The translations under genes were made by a program, and so were the position numbers. Positions 32,254 to 41,749 of a DNA stretch of 64,000 nucleotides are shown here, in pieces (within the stretch, counting starts at the first letter, position 1; the number at the start of each line of letters is the position of its first letter). The DNA comes from Paraburkholderia sp. BL21I4N1 (GTDB taxonomy: Bacteria > Pseudomonadota > Gammaproteobacteria > Burkholderiales > Burkholderiaceae), in the NCBI RefSeq assembly GCF_002973525.1, contig NZ_PVEN01000015.1:62001-126000 (forward strand), given 5' to 3'. The notes below the pieces were generated by a model. It saw only the letters and a program-made list of their open reading frames with translations. It was not told the DNA's origin and ran no database searches.

Positions 32254-33909
32254 ATGGAAAATTTGGGTAAGGAAGCTATGAAAACAATCAAGCGAGCCCT
32301 CATGGGCGTGCTGGCGATGAGCGGACTGCTTTTCGCCGGTGCCGCCCTGGCAGTGGGCGATGTTCCGGGCGGCCCTGCCGTCAACGAGATCAATCTCCAG
32401 CCGCCTGCGACCAAAATCGCTGAGGAGCTTTTCAGCCTCCACATGTTCATGCTGGTTCTGTGCCTTGTCATCTTCGTCGGCGTGTTCGGCGTGATGTTCT
32501 ATTCGATCTTTGCGCATCGCAAATCGAAAGGGCACAAGGCTTCGAACTTCCACGAAAGCACCACCGTCGAAATCATCTGGACGATCGTGCCGTTCGTCAT
32601 CGTCGTGCTGATGGCCCTGCCGGCCACCAAGACCGTCGTCGCGATGAAAGACACCACGAACGCCGACCTTACCGTCAAGGTCACCGGCTATCAGTGGAAA
32701 TGGGGCTACGACTACGTGAAGGGCCCGGGCGAAGGCATCAACTTCCTGTCCACGCTGGCCACGCCGCGTGCGGAAACCGACGGCCGCCAGCCGATTTCCA
32801 CCACCTACCTGCAGGAAGTCGACAATCCGCTGGTTGTCCCGGTCGACAAGAAAATCCGCATCATCACCACCGCGAACGACGTGGTCCACTCCTGGTACGT
32901 GCCGGCTTTCGGCGTGAAGCAGGACGCGATTCCGGGGTTCGTGCGCGACACGTGGTTCAAGGCTGACAAGACCGGCACGTTCCGCGGCTTCTGTACCGAA
33001 CTGTGCGGCAAGGAACACGCGTTCATGCCGGTGGTGGTCGAAGTGCTGTCCGCCGACGACTACGCGAAGTGGGTCGAAACGCAGAAAGCGAAAATGGCCG
33101 CGAGCCAGGACGACCCGAACAAGACCTACACGATGGCCGAGCTGATGGAACGCGGCGGCAAGGTGTACACGGCGAATTGCGCGGTCTGCCACCAGCCGAA
33201 CGGCAAGGGCGCGGGCGCATTCCCGGCGCTCGACGGCAGCAAGATCGCCAACGGCCCGATCGCCGAGCACGTCAGCCTGGTACTGAAGGGCAAGAACGCC
33301 ATGCCTTCGTGGGCGCCGACGCTGAACGACGTCGAAATCGCTTCGGTGATCACGTACGAACGTAACTCGTGGGGCAACCACACCGGCGACATTCTCCAGC
33401 CGAAGCAGATTCTGGACGCCCGTAACGGCAAGCTGCCGGAAGGTGGCAACCATCTGGCCGACGCGGGTGGGGCGGGTGGGGCGGGTGCGGCGGCAAGCGG
33501 CGCGGAAGCGGCTTCGGGCGCGGCGGCAGCGTCAGGCGCCTCGGGCGCGGACGCGGCTGCGGCCGGCTCGGACAGCGCGGCGGGCACGCAAGCGGCGCTG
33601 CCGGCCAGCATCTACTTCGACACCGGCAAGAGCACGCTGCCGGCCGACGCGAAAGCGGCGGTCGACGCGGCCGCGGCCTACGCGAAGACGCATCCGGACG
33701 CGAAATTCACGCTGTCGGGCTTCACCGACGCAACCGGCTCCGCCGACGTCAACGCGAAGCTCGCGAAGACGCGCGCCGAAGCCGTGCGCGACGCACTGAA
33801 AGCAGCCGGCATTGCCGAAGACCATATTATTTTAAAGAAGCCGGAAACGATCACGGGCGGCAGCGACGCGAAAGAAGCCCGGCGTGTTCAGATCAGCCCG
33901 GCCGCCTGA
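32254..33909 (+). CDS. coxB: Cytochrome c oxidase subunit II fused to cytochrome c and OmpA-like domains (551 aa)
   Basis: A signal peptide (ending GAALA) is followed by two membrane helices (about residues 60-85 and 105-128). The CuA domain holds TGYQWKWGYDYV, HSWYVPAFGVKQD and the ligands in FCTELCGKEHAFMPV. Residues about 310-390 carry a cytochrome c heme motif CAVCH with GAFPALDGSKI. An Ala/Gly linker and an OmpA-like peptidoglycan-binding domain (SIYFDTGKSTLPADA to KTRAEAVRDALKAAG) follow. GAGG upstream supports the ATG; an ATG eight codons later is possible. It receives electrons from cytochrome c. Confidence 0.95.
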   Translation: MENLGKEAMKTIKRALMGVLAMSGLLFAGAALAVGDVPGGPAVNEINLQPPATKIAEELFSLHMFMLVLCLVIFVGVFGVMFYSIFAHRKSKGHKASNFHESTTVEIIWTIVPFVIVVLMALPATKTVVAMKDTTNADLTVKVTGYQWKWGYDYVKGPGEGINFLSTLATPRAETDGRQPISTTYLQEVDNPLVVPVDKKIRIITTANDVVHSWYVPAFGVKQDAIPGFVRDTWFKADKTGTFRGFCTELCGKEHAFMPVVVEVLSADDYAKWVETQKAKMAASQDDPNKTYTMAELMERGGKVYTANCAVCHQPNGKGAGAFPALDGSKIANGPIAEHVSLVLKGKNAMPSWAPTLNDVEIASVITYERNSWGNHTGDILQPKQILDARNGKLPEGGNHLADAGGAGGAGAAASGAEAASGAAAASGASGADAAAAGSDSAAGTQAALPASIYFDTGKSTLPADAKAAVDAAAAYAKTHPDAKFTLSGFTDATGSADVNAKLAKTRAEAVRDALKAAGIAEDHIILKKPETITGGSDAKEARRVQISPAA

Positions 33910-33953
33910 CGTGTTCATGGTCAGCACCGCAGTATTCGCATTAGGAGATTGTC

Positions 33954-35567
33954 ATGTCTAGCATCGGACACGATGTAACCGCGGGCCACGAGCACGTACA
34001 CGGCGACCACGCCCACGAAACGCCGCATGGCTGGCGTCGTTGGCTGTTCGCAACCAATCACAAGGACATCGGTACGCTGTACCTGATCTTCTCGTTCACC
34101 ATGTTCCTCTCCGGGGGCGTGATGGCGCTGATGATACGTGCCGAACTGTTTGAACCGGGCCTGCAGATCATGCGCCCCGAGTTCTTCAATCAGCTGACCA
34201 CCATGCACGGCCTGATCATGGTGTTCGGCGCGATCATGCCGGCCTTCGTCGGCTTCGCGAACTGGATGATTCCGCTGCAGATCGGCGCGTCGGACATGGC
34301 GTTCGCGCGCATGAATAACTTCAGCTTCTGGCTGCTGCCGGTGGCCGCCGTGCTGCTGGTCGGTTCGTTCTTCGCACCGGGCGGCGCGACCGCCGCGGGC
34401 TGGACGCTGTATGCACCGCTCTCCACGCAAATGGGCCCCGGCATGGACTTCGCGATTTTCGCGGTCCACCTGATGGGTGCTTCGTCGATCATGGGCGGGA
34501 TCAACATCGTCGTGACGATCCTGAACATGCGCGCACCCGGCCTCACGCTGATGAAGATGCCGATGTTCGTCTGGACGTGGTTGATCACCGCGTACCTGCT
34601 GATCGCCGTGATGCCGGTTCTGGCCGGCGCGATCACCATGGTGCTGTTCGATCGCCACTTCGGCACGTCGTTCTTCAACGCGGCGGGCGGCGGCGACCCG
34701 GTCATGTACCAGCACATCTTCTGGTTCTTCGGGCACCCCGAGGTGTACATCATGATCTTGCCGGCGTTCGGGATCGTGTCGCAGGTGATCCCGGCGTTCT
34801 CGCGCAAGCCGTTGTTCGGCTATAGCTCGATGGTGTATGCAACGTCGTCGATCGCGATTCTGTCGTTCATGGTCTGGGCGCACCACATGTTCGCCACCGG
34901 CATGCCGGTGACGGGCCAGTTGTTCTTCATGTACGCGACGATGCTGATCGCCGTGCCGACCGGCGTGAAGGTGTTCAATTGGGTCGCGACGATGTGGCGC
35001 GGTTCGTTGAGCTTCGAAACGCCCATGCTGTTCGCGGTCGGCTTCCTGATCGTGTTCACGTTCGGCGGTCTGTCGGGTCTGATGCTGGCCATGGCGCCGC
35101 TCGACATCCAGTATCACGGGACTTATTTCGTGGTGGCGCACTTCCACTATGTGCTAGTGGCGGGGTCGCTCTTCGCGCTGTTCTCAGGGTGGTACTACTG
35201 GGCGCCGAAGTGGACCGGTTGGATGTACAACGAAACGCGCGGCAAGATCCACTTCTGGGCGTCGATGTTCTTCTTCAACCTCGCGTTCCTGCCGATGCAC
35301 TTCGTCGGCCTGGCTGGCATGCCGCGTCGTTACGCCGACTACCCGGCCCAGTTCACCGACTGGAACCAGGTCATCTCGATCGGCGCGTTCGGCTTCGGTC
35401 TGGCGCAGGTCTACTTCCTGTTCGCGGTTGCACTGCCGGCCTACCGTGGTGGCGGTGAACTCGAAAAGGCGAGCGACAAGCCGTGGGACGGCGCAACGGG
35501 CCTCGAATGGACCGTGCCGAGCCCGGCTCCGTTCCACACGTTCGAACACCCGCCGACAGTCGAGTAA
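33954..35567 (+). CDS. ctaD: Cytochrome c oxidase subunit I, aa3-type (537 aa)
   Basis: This is a twelve-helix heme-copper oxidase. Heme a and a3-CuB ligands appear in TTMHGLIMVFGAIMP, FWFFGHPEVYIMILPAFG (His-Tyr pair), WAHHMFATG and FVVAHFHYVLVAGSLFALF. It reduces oxygen to water and pumps protons. AGGAG precedes the ATG. It follows coxB by 44 bases and is followed by small assembly genes. Confidence 0.97.
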   Translation: MSSIGHDVTAGHEHVHGDHAHETPHGWRRWLFATNHKDIGTLYLIFSFTMFLSGGVMALMIRAELFEPGLQIMRPEFFNQLTTMHGLIMVFGAIMPAFVGFANWMIPLQIGASDMAFARMNNFSFWLLPVAAVLLVGSFFAPGGATAAGWTLYAPLSTQMGPGMDFAIFAVHLMGASSIMGGINIVVTILNMRAPGLTLMKMPMFVWTWLITAYLLIAVMPVLAGAITMVLFDRHFGTSFFNAAGGGDPVMYQHIFWFFGHPEVYIMILPAFGIVSQVIPAFSRKPLFGYSSMVYATSSIAILSFMVWAHHMFATGMPVTGQLFFMYATMLIAVPTGVKVFNWVATMWRGSLSFETPMLFAVGFLIVFTFGGLSGLMLAMAPLDIQYHGTYFVVAHFHYVLVAGSLFALFSGWYYWAPKWTGWMYNETRGKIHFWASMFFFNLAFLPMHFVGLAGMPRRYADYPAQFTDWNQVISIGAFGFGLAQVYFLFAVALPAYRGGGELEKASDKPWDGATGLEWTVPSPAPFHTFEHPPTVE

Positions 35568-35684
35568 TCGGCAGTGGGGGAGGCAACCGGTTCCGGCTGC
35601 GGCGCGAGTTGCCGCCAGCGGAATCGGGGCAGCGGCTCAGGCAGCTGCCACCCGGCGGTCACAAAAGTATTCAGAAAATCGAGC

Positions 35685-35819
35685 ATGACGCGCAATCCAC
35701 AGGAAAGACGGTCGCCGGAGCAGATTCGCGCGGGCAACAGGCGGATAGGTTGGGTGATGTTCGTCATCGCGGCGGTCTTTTTCGCGAGCGTCATCATCAA
35801 GCAGCGGTTCTTCACCTGA
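35685..35819 (+). CDS. Cytochrome oxidase small assembly protein (44 aa)
   Basis: The product MTRNPQERRSPEQIRAGNRR is followed by a single membrane helix (IGWVMFVIAAVFFASVI) and a short basic tail. The same small protein is conserved between subunit I and ctaG in many beta-proteobacteria and is annotated as an oxidase assembly factor. The gene lies 117 bases after ctaD, and its frame is open further upstream. Confidence 0.8.
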   Translation: MTRNPQERRSPEQIRAGNRRIGWVMFVIAAVFFASVIIKQRFFT

Positions 35820-35861
35820 CACAGCCGTTGCCGTCTGTTCGCAGGTTTGTTGAGGATTGAG

Positions 35862-36485
35862 ATGTCGACGCAACCGCCGGCTCAGGCCGATCGCTCTTTT
35901 AACCGTTCGATGCTGATCAAGCTGTTCGTCGTCGCGTTGATGATGTTCGGTTTCGGTTTCGCGCTGGTACCCATGTACCGCGCGATCTGCCAGATCACCG
36001 GCATCAACAACCTCGTGCGGCGTGATGCCACGGCGCGCGAGGCGAAGAACACGCAGGTCGACATGAGCCGCACGATTTCGATCGAGTTCGATGCGAACGC
36101 GCGCGGTCCGCTGGGTTTTAAGCCGGAGCAACGCAGTCTCGACGTCCATCCGGGCGAAGTGACCACCGTGATGTACGAGGTCAGCAACGAACAGGCGCGC
36201 ACGATTCAGGCGCAAGCCATTCCGAGCTACGCACCGAAGCAGGCGACCGAGTACTTCAAGAAGATCGAATGTTTTTGCTTTACGCAGCAGACGTTGACGG
36301 CGAATCAGACGAAACGGATGCCGGTGGTGTTCGTGGTCGATCCGAAGTTGCCGAAAGACGTGAAGACGATCACGTTGTCGTACACGTTTTTTGAATTGAA
36401 CACGCCGACCGCGGCGACGGCCGGAAGCGCAACATCCACGGCCGACACGGCTAACACGGCGGCAACCACCGCCAATCCCGCCTGA
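35862..36485 (+). CDS. ctaG: CtaG/Cox11 copper chaperone for CuB (207 aa)
   Basis: One N-terminal helix (LFVVALMMFGFGFALVPMY) anchors a periplasmic Cox11 domain with ICQITGINN, VMYEVSNEQ and the copper-binding Cys pair in KKIECFCFTQQTL. It inserts copper into the CuB site of subunit I. GAGG six bases upstream supports the start. A low-complexity Ala/Thr tail ends the protein. Confidence 0.94.
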   Translation: MSTQPPAQADRSFNRSMLIKLFVVALMMFGFGFALVPMYRAICQITGINNLVRRDATAREAKNTQVDMSRTISIEFDANARGPLGFKPEQRSLDVHPGEVTTVMYEVSNEQARTIQAQAIPSYAPKQATEYFKKIECFCFTQQTLTANQTKRMPVVFVVDPKLPKDVKTITLSYTFFELNTPTAATAGSATSTADTANTAATTANPA

Positions 36486-36524
36486 CGGGTTACCCCCCGC
36501 CCAGGCGAAGGAAACCGGGACAAG

Positions 36525-36734
36525 ATGAGCGATAACGGCAGCGCCCCGCGCAAGAGTAGTTTTGGTCAGTCGATGCGTGCCGTGTTCTGGTCGTTTTTCG
36601 GTGTGCGCAAGCGTCGCGATCTGGAAGCCGATGCTACGCAGTTGAATCCGCTGCATGTGATCGCGGCGGCGCTGATCTGCGCGGCTATTTTCATCGGCGT
36701 GCTGATTCTGGTCGTGCGCGCGGTGGTGGGCTGA
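36525..36734 (+). CDS. DUF2970 small membrane protein (69 aa)
   Basis: The N-terminal soluble part (SMRAVFWSFFGVRKRRDLEAD) and C-terminal helix (LHVIAAALICAAIFIGVLIL) match DUF2970. It lies in the cox operon between ctaG and coxC, a conserved place. No function is established; a role in oxidase assembly is inferred from context. Confidence 0.85.
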   Translation: MSDNGSAPRKSSFGQSMRAVFWSFFGVRKRRDLEADATQLNPLHVIAAALICAAIFIGVLILVVRAVVG

Positions 36735-36866
36735 GGCGATCGGACGCAGCGGTAGTAAAGGGCGCAGCGGGGCCCACGAATTAGAGTGAAGCGGTGCGGT
36801 ATCGACGCGCCGCCGAAGATACAGCCGGAGATTCCGGAACAACTGGACTGAAGTGGAGAATCAAGA

Positions 36867-37724
36867 ATGAGCGGTCAAAACGAGAGCCCGTACTATTTCG
36901 TACCGCATCCGTCGCGGCATCCGATCAGCGCCGCTGCCGGGTTGCTGGTCATGCTCGGATCGCTTGCGGCCTGGATCAACGACCATGACTGGGCGCCGAT
37001 CGGCGTGGTGGTCGGCCTGTTGTGGCTGCTCTTTACGCTGTGGCACTGGTTCGGCGACGCGATCGCGGAATCGGAAGGCGGCATGTACGGCAAGAATGTC
37101 GACAAGTCGTACCGCTGGAGCATGAGCTGGTTCATCTTCTCCGAAGTGATGTTCTTTGGTGCGTTCTTCGGCGCGTTGTTCTATGCGCGTGAAATTGCGC
37201 TGCATCAACTGGGCAGCCTCGACTACAAGCTAATCTGGCCGGACTTTTCGGCGGTGTGGCCGAACAACGGTCCGGCAGCGCTGGTCTCGACCTTCAAGTC
37301 GATGCAGCCGTGGCCGGTGCCGACCATCAATACCGCGCTGCTGCTGTCGTCGGGCGCGACGTTGACGGTTTCTCACCACGCGCTGCGTGAAGATCATCGC
37401 AAGAAGGCCATCATCTGGCTGGCGGCTACGCTGGTGCTCGGCGTCTGCTTCCTGTTCCTGCAAGCCTTCGAGTACTTCCACGCGTACAACGAACTGAATC
37501 TGACGCTGTCGTCGGGCGTGTATGGTTCGACCTTCTTCCTGCTGACGGGCTTTCACGGTTTCCACGTGTTCCTCGGCGGCACGATGCTGGCGGTGGTGCT
37601 GGTGCGGTTGATTCGCGGCCACTTCACGGCGGAGCATCACTTTGCGTTCGAAGGCGCGGCGTGGTACTGGCACTTCGTGGACGTTGTGTGGCTCGGGCTG
37701 TACGTCGTCGTGTACTGGCTGTAA
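36867..37724 (+). CDS. ctaE: Cytochrome c oxidase subunit III (285 aa)
   Basis: Seven hydrophobic segments with WFIFSEVMFFGAFFGALFYA, TGFHGFHVFLGGTML and AAWYWHFVDVVWLGLYVVVY are the subunit III signature. The subunit stabilises proton uptake in subunit I. GGAG eight bases upstream supports the ATG. A terminator follows. Confidence 0.96.
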   Translation: MSGQNESPYYFVPHPSRHPISAAAGLLVMLGSLAAWINDHDWAPIGVVVGLLWLLFTLWHWFGDAIAESEGGMYGKNVDKSYRWSMSWFIFSEVMFFGAFFGALFYAREIALHQLGSLDYKLIWPDFSAVWPNNGPAALVSTFKSMQPWPVPTINTALLLSSGATLTVSHHALREDHRKKAIIWLAATLVLGVCFLFLQAFEYFHAYNELNLTLSSGVYGSTFFLLTGFHGFHVFLGGTMLAVVLVRLIRGHFTAEHHFAFEGAAWYWHFVDVVWLGLYVVVYWL

Positions 37725-37838
37725 GCAGGCGGTCTGGCAGTCTGGCCTGCGCCGACCGGGAACCCGGAATGTGTGCAGGCCGTTCGCGTGACGTTCTTCA
37801 GGACGTGGCGCACGAGCAGTATGCAAGCACGTAAGGAG

Positions 37839-37874
37839 CGCCGCCCTCGACCCTGTCAGGGCGGCGTTTTGTTT
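37839..37874 (+). terminator. Intrinsic terminator after coxC
   Basis: CGCCGCCCT (37839-37847) and AGGGCGGCG (37858-37866) form a nine-base stem with a ten-base loop, followed by TTTTGTTT. It ends the first cox transcript, so SURF1, ctaA, ctaB and SCO downstream probably have another promoter. Confidence 0.88.
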
Positions 37875-37909
37875 GGCGGCGTGGGAAGCTTGATAACGTC
37901 CCGCCGGGC

Positions 37910-38119
37910 TCAGCGCCCGTAGGGAATACCGGTCGACTGAATCCAGCCCATCCAGTGAGCGAACAGGATGAACAGGAACAACGAGATCGACAGGCCCACC
38001 CGCGTGGCGAGCGACCAGACCATCCGCTTGGTTTTGCCCTTGTCATGCATCATGAAATACAGCGCCGACACCATGCTGGCGATGATAAGGACGAAGGCGA
38101 TGGGAACGAGAATGTGCAT
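37910..38119 (-). CDS. DUF2909 twin transmembrane protein (69 aa)
   Basis: Two helices, IAFVLIIASMVSALYFM and VGLSISLFLFILFAHWMGW, flank a short basic loop (HDKGKTKRM). The family is conserved next to SURF1 in beta-proteobacteria and is annotated as DUF2909 twin-transmembrane. It is encoded on the minus strand, opposite to the cox genes and divergent from SURF1. Function unknown. Confidence 0.85.
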   Translation of the reverse strand: MHILVPIAFVLIIASMVSALYFMMHDKGKTKRMVWSLATRVGLSISLFLFILFAHWMGWIQSTGIPYGR

Positions 38120-38233
38120 GGAACCAACTGAAACCCGAAAGCGCAGAGGCGAGACATTTATTATCGCACCGCGCGCCGGCGTTTGCCGTAGCGTCCGGGC
38201 GGCGCCGCGCGCGGTGACAAAGCGGGGCGGCCG

Positions 38234-38953
38234 ATGAAGTTCCGCCTGATTCCCGCGCTGCTGATTCTGCTGGTGATCGTGGTAACGGTGCGGCTCGGCT
38301 TCTGGCAGCGCGATCGCGCGCACCAGAAGGAAGCGCTCGAGGCGCACATCTCGCAGTTCGAGAACGCGCCTGCGCAGACGCTGAACAGTGCGCCGCTTGC
38401 ATTGAAGGACATCGAATTTCATCGGGTGAAAGCGCGCGGCAGTTTCGTCGCGGACAAGGTCGTCTACCTCGATAATCGTCCGTATAACGATCAGCCGGGC
38501 TTTTACGTCGTGATGCCTTTTAAACTGGCCGACGGCGGCGGCTACGTGCTGGTCAATCGCGGCTGGTTGCCGCGCAACATGAACAATCGCGAAACCATCG
38601 CGCCGTACAGTACGCCGCAGGGCGAGATCGAGATCGAAGGCATTGCGCGGGCCGACGCCACGCGCGCATTCGAGCTGGGGCAGGGCGGCTCGGCCGAGCA
38701 TCAGTTGATCCGTCAGAATCTCGACACGGCCGCGTATGCCGCTGAAACCGGCTTGCCGCTGCAACCGTTCGTGATCCAGCAACTAAGCGACGACGGCGAC
38801 AAGCTGGTGCGCGATTGGCCCGCGCCGGACAATGGCGTCGAGCGCAACTACGGCTATATGTTCCAGTGGTGGGGCATGGCCGCCGCCGCGCTGGTGTTCG
38901 GTCTGTATGCCGCGCGCCGGGCGGGCAAAAAAGCGCCGGTGTCCGGCGTATAA
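38234..38953 (+). CDS. SURF1 family cytochrome oxidase biogenesis protein (239 aa)
   Basis: An N-terminal helix (LIPALLILLVIVVTVRLGFW) and a C-terminal helix (WWGMAAAALVFGLYA) enclose a periplasmic domain. It contains GFWQRDRAHQKEA, YLDNRPYNDQPGFYVVMP and LVNRGWLPRN. This is the SURF1/Shy1 layout. SURF1 helps insert heme a in subunit I. The operon continues to the SCO-like gene. Confidence 0.93.
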   Translation: MKFRLIPALLILLVIVVTVRLGFWQRDRAHQKEALEAHISQFENAPAQTLNSAPLALKDIEFHRVKARGSFVADKVVYLDNRPYNDQPGFYVVMPFKLADGGGYVLVNRGWLPRNMNNRETIAPYSTPQGEIEIEGIARADATRAFELGQGGSAEHQLIRQNLDTAAYAAETGLPLQPFVIQQLSDDGDKLVRDWPAPDNGVERNYGYMFQWWGMAAAALVFGLYAARRAGKKAPVSGV

Positions 38954-39033
38954 CGCAAGCACAGCACATGCGGTTTCGCGCCAGCTCGCCAGGGCACGAC
39001 GCGACCGCGCAATCATTGAAGTGAGGTCCCGTA

Positions 39034-39696
39034 GTGTCGACGCAATCTCCCCGTACGCCGCAAGCCGGCAAACCCGCCACGCCGAAAGCGATGCCAGGCC
39101 AACCCAACGGCAAGGGCTCATGGAAGCGTGGCCGATGGGTCTTGCTGCTGCTGGCGCTGATCTGCGCGGCGCCGATCGCCGTGTCGTACTTCACCTATTA
39201 CGTGATCAAGCCGGCCGGCGGCAAAACGAACTACGGCACGCTGGTCGAGCCGCAGCGCCCGATCCCCGAATCGCTGGTGGTCACCGGTGAAGACGGCAAG
39301 CCGCTCAAGCTGGCCACGCTGCGCGGCAAGTGGCTGATGATTTCGGTCGACAACAGCGCGTGCGACAAAAACTGCGTCACGAAGCTCTACTTCATGCGAC
39401 AAATCCGCACAGCCCAGGGCCCGGAACGCGAGCGCGTCGTGCAAGTGTGGCTGCGCACCGATGCAGGCAATGTCGGTGACGTGATACAAAAGGCGTATCC
39501 CGACACCGACATGCTGATCGCCGATCCGGCTCAGGTGTCTGCCTGGCTGCCGAGCGACACCGGCACCCAGGTCACCGACCACATTTATCTGGTCGATCCG
39601 AACGGCAATCTGATGATGCGTTTCCCGAAAGATCCGAACCCGAGCAAGATCAAGGGCGACGTGACCAAGCTGCTCAAATGGTCGACCATCGGCTGA
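39034..39696 (+). CDS. SCO/thioredoxin-like cytochrome oxidase assembly protein (220 aa)
   Basis: A charged Pro/Lys-rich N-terminus precedes one helix (WVLLLLALICAAPIAVSYF) and a periplasmic thioredoxin-fold domain with CDKNCVTKLYFMRQ (CxxxC) and TDHIYLVDPNGNLMMRFP. The layout resembles SCO proteins, but the CxxxC context differs from the canonical one found in the gene at 41750. The start is GTG, with GAGG upstream. It lies between SURF1 and ctaA, so a redox or copper role is inferred. Confidence 0.8.
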   Translation: MSTQSPRTPQAGKPATPKAMPGQPNGKGSWKRGRWVLLLLALICAAPIAVSYFTYYVIKPAGGKTNYGTLVEPQRPIPESLVVTGEDGKPLKLATLRGKWLMISVDNSACDKNCVTKLYFMRQIRTAQGPERERVVQVWLRTDAGNVGDVIQKAYPDTDMLIADPAQVSAWLPSDTGTQVTDHIYLVDPNGNLMMRFPKDPNPSKIKGDVTKLLKWSTIG

Positions 39697-39718
39697 TGTC
39701 GCAACCAGGGTAAGAGAG

Positions 39719-40828
39719 ATGTTCGTACTGCAATTGGCCCTGATCGGCTTGTGTATCGCGTTGTTGCCGCTGTCCTACGTGTGGGTCAAGGCCGACGACA
39801 ACAAATTCCGCAAGCTGGTCTGGCTCACCACTTTCCTGACGCTCGATCTGGTGATGTTCGGTGGCTTCACGCGCCTTACCGATTCCGGCCTCGGCTGTCC
39901 CGACTGGCCGGGGTGCTACGGCACGTCGTCGCCGTTTATCGCGCATGCGGCGATCAGCGCGGCGCATCGGTTGATGCCCACCGGGCCGGTCAGCCTGACG
40001 AAGGCCTGGATCGAGATGATCCACCGTTACTTCGCCATGGCGATCGGCGTGCTTATCATCGCGCAGACCATCATTGCGTGGACCGCGCGCATCAAGCGCC
40101 GTCCGCTGCATGTGTCGCCGTGGTGGCCGACTTCTCTACTGCTGCTGATCCTCGTGCAGGGCGCGTTCGGCGCATGGACCGTGACGATGAAGCTGCAACC
40201 GATCATCGTGACCACGCACCTGCTGCTCGGTCTCGCGTTGCTCGGCACGCTCGGCTGGCTGGCGGCGCGGCAAACGCCGCTGCCCGCCTACGAGCCCGAA
40301 GCCGCGCGCTGGCGCGTCGCGGCGCTCGCCGGCCTCGTGTTGCTTGTGGCGCAGATCGCGTTGGGCGGCTGGGTCAGCACGAACTACGCGGTGCTCGCCT
40401 GTACCGACTTCCCGACCTGCAACGGCCAATGGGTCCCGCCGATGGACTTCGCGCACGGCTTCCACTTGTGGCGCGCGCTCGGCATGACCGGTGACGGCGA
40501 AATGATCACGCAGGACGCGTTGGTGGCGATCCACTGGACGCATCGCACGTTTGCGATCGTGCTGGTCGCGTATCTGGTCTGGTTCGCGCTGAAATTGCGC
40601 CGTTTCGAGTCGCTGCGACGGCCGGCGAATGGCGTGCTGCTGGTGGTGTTGATTCAGTTCATCACGGGTTTGTCGAACATCGTTCTGCAGTGGCCGTTGC
40701 CCATTGCAGTGGCGCATAACGGGGGGGCCGCGATCCTGCTGCTTCTGCTCGTTATGTTAAACTTTCGGATCGCTTATAGCCGTCCCGGCCGCGCCGCGCT
40801 TCCCGCGCGCGATGCCGCGCCAGCGTGA
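39719..40828 (+). CDS. ctaA: Heme A synthase, COX15/CtaA (369 aa)
   Basis: This is an eight-helix protein with TDSGLGCPDWPGCYG, MIHRYFAMAIG, the repeat HWTHRTFAIVLV and GLSNIVLQWPLPIAVAHN, the four His of which ligate heme. It converts heme O to heme A. It sits directly upstream of ctaB, six bases apart. Confidence 0.95.
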   Translation: MFVLQLALIGLCIALLPLSYVWVKADDNKFRKLVWLTTFLTLDLVMFGGFTRLTDSGLGCPDWPGCYGTSSPFIAHAAISAAHRLMPTGPVSLTKAWIEMIHRYFAMAIGVLIIAQTIIAWTARIKRRPLHVSPWWPTSLLLLILVQGAFGAWTVTMKLQPIIVTTHLLLGLALLGTLGWLAARQTPLPAYEPEAARWRVAALAGLVLLVAQIALGGWVSTNYAVLACTDFPTCNGQWVPPMDFAHGFHLWRALGMTGDGEMITQDALVAIHWTHRTFAIVLVAYLVWFALKLRRFESLRRPANGVLLVVLIQFITGLSNIVLQWPLPIAVAHNGGAAILLLLLVMLNFRIAYSRPGRAALPARDAAPA

Positions 40829-40834
40829 CTCCAC

Positions 40835-41740
40835 ATGGACAGCACAACACTCTCCCAAACGCCCGGTGGCCGGGTCTCCCAGTATCTCGCCCTGACGAAG
40901 CCGCGCGTCACGCAACTCGCCGTGTTCTGCGCCGTCATCGGTATGTTTCTGTCAACGCCCGGCATGGTGCCGTGGACCAAGCTGATCGGCGGCACCGTCG
41001 GCATCTGGCTGCTGGCCGGCGCGGCGTTCGCGATCAACTGCCTCGTCGAACAGAAAATCGACGCGAAGATGCGACGCACGTCGTGGCGTCCGTCGGCCCG
41101 CGGCGAAATCACCACCACGCAAATTCTGTCGTTCTCCGCCGTGCTCGGCGGTCTCGGCATGTGGACGCTCTACACGTTCGCCAATCCGCTGACCATGTGG
41201 CTCACGCTGGCCACGTTCGTCGGCTATGCGGTGATCTATACGCTGTTGCTCAAGCCGGCCACGCCGCAGAACATCGTGATCGGCGGCGCCTCGGGCGCCA
41301 TGCCGCCGGCGCTCGGTTGGGCTGCGGTCACGGGTCACGTGCCGGGCGACGCGTGGATTCTGGTGCTGATCATTTTCGTGTGGACGCCGCCGCATTTCTG
41401 GGCGCTAGCGCTGTATCGCCGCAAAGACTACGAAAACGCCGGCCTGCCGATGCTGCCGAACACGCACGGTGAGCAGTACACGCGCCTGCATATTCTGCTG
41501 TACTCGGTAATCCTGTTCGCGGTCACGATGATGCCGTTCATCTCCGGCATGAGCGGCGTGGTGTATCTCGCGGCCGCCGTGCTGCTCGGCGCCCTGTTCC
41601 TTGCGTACGCCTGGAAGATCTACCGCGAGTACTCGGACGATCTCGCGCGCAAGATGTTCCGTTATTCGATCGTCTATCTGTCGCTGCTGTTCGCCGCGCT
41701 GCTGATCGACCACTATGCGCGCGTCCTGATCGGCGCGTAA
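40835..41740 (+). CDS. ctaB: Protoheme IX farnesyltransferase, heme O synthase (301 aa)
   Basis: This is a UbiA-family prenyltransferase with NCLVEQKIDAKMRRTSWRP (the DxxxD prenyl-diphosphate motif region), LALYRRKDYENAGLPMLP and nine hydrophobic segments. It adds farnesyl to heme B to make heme O, the substrate of CtaA. The spacing to the flanking genes indicates one operon. Confidence 0.96.
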   Translation: MDSTTLSQTPGGRVSQYLALTKPRVTQLAVFCAVIGMFLSTPGMVPWTKLIGGTVGIWLLAGAAFAINCLVEQKIDAKMRRTSWRPSARGEITTTQILSFSAVLGGLGMWTLYTFANPLTMWLTLATFVGYAVIYTLLLKPATPQNIVIGGASGAMPPALGWAAVTGHVPGDAWILVLIIFVWTPPHFWALALYRRKDYENAGLPMLPNTHGEQYTRLHILLYSVILFAVTMMPFISGMSGVVYLAAAVLLGALFLAYAWKIYREYSDDLARKMFRYSIVYLSLLFAALLIDHYARVLIGA

Positions 41741-41749
41741 CACTACATC

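Noticed and set aside
32209..33453. Long minus-strand open frame opposite coxB
   Set aside because: It is antisense to a clearly identified coxB and has no protein features.
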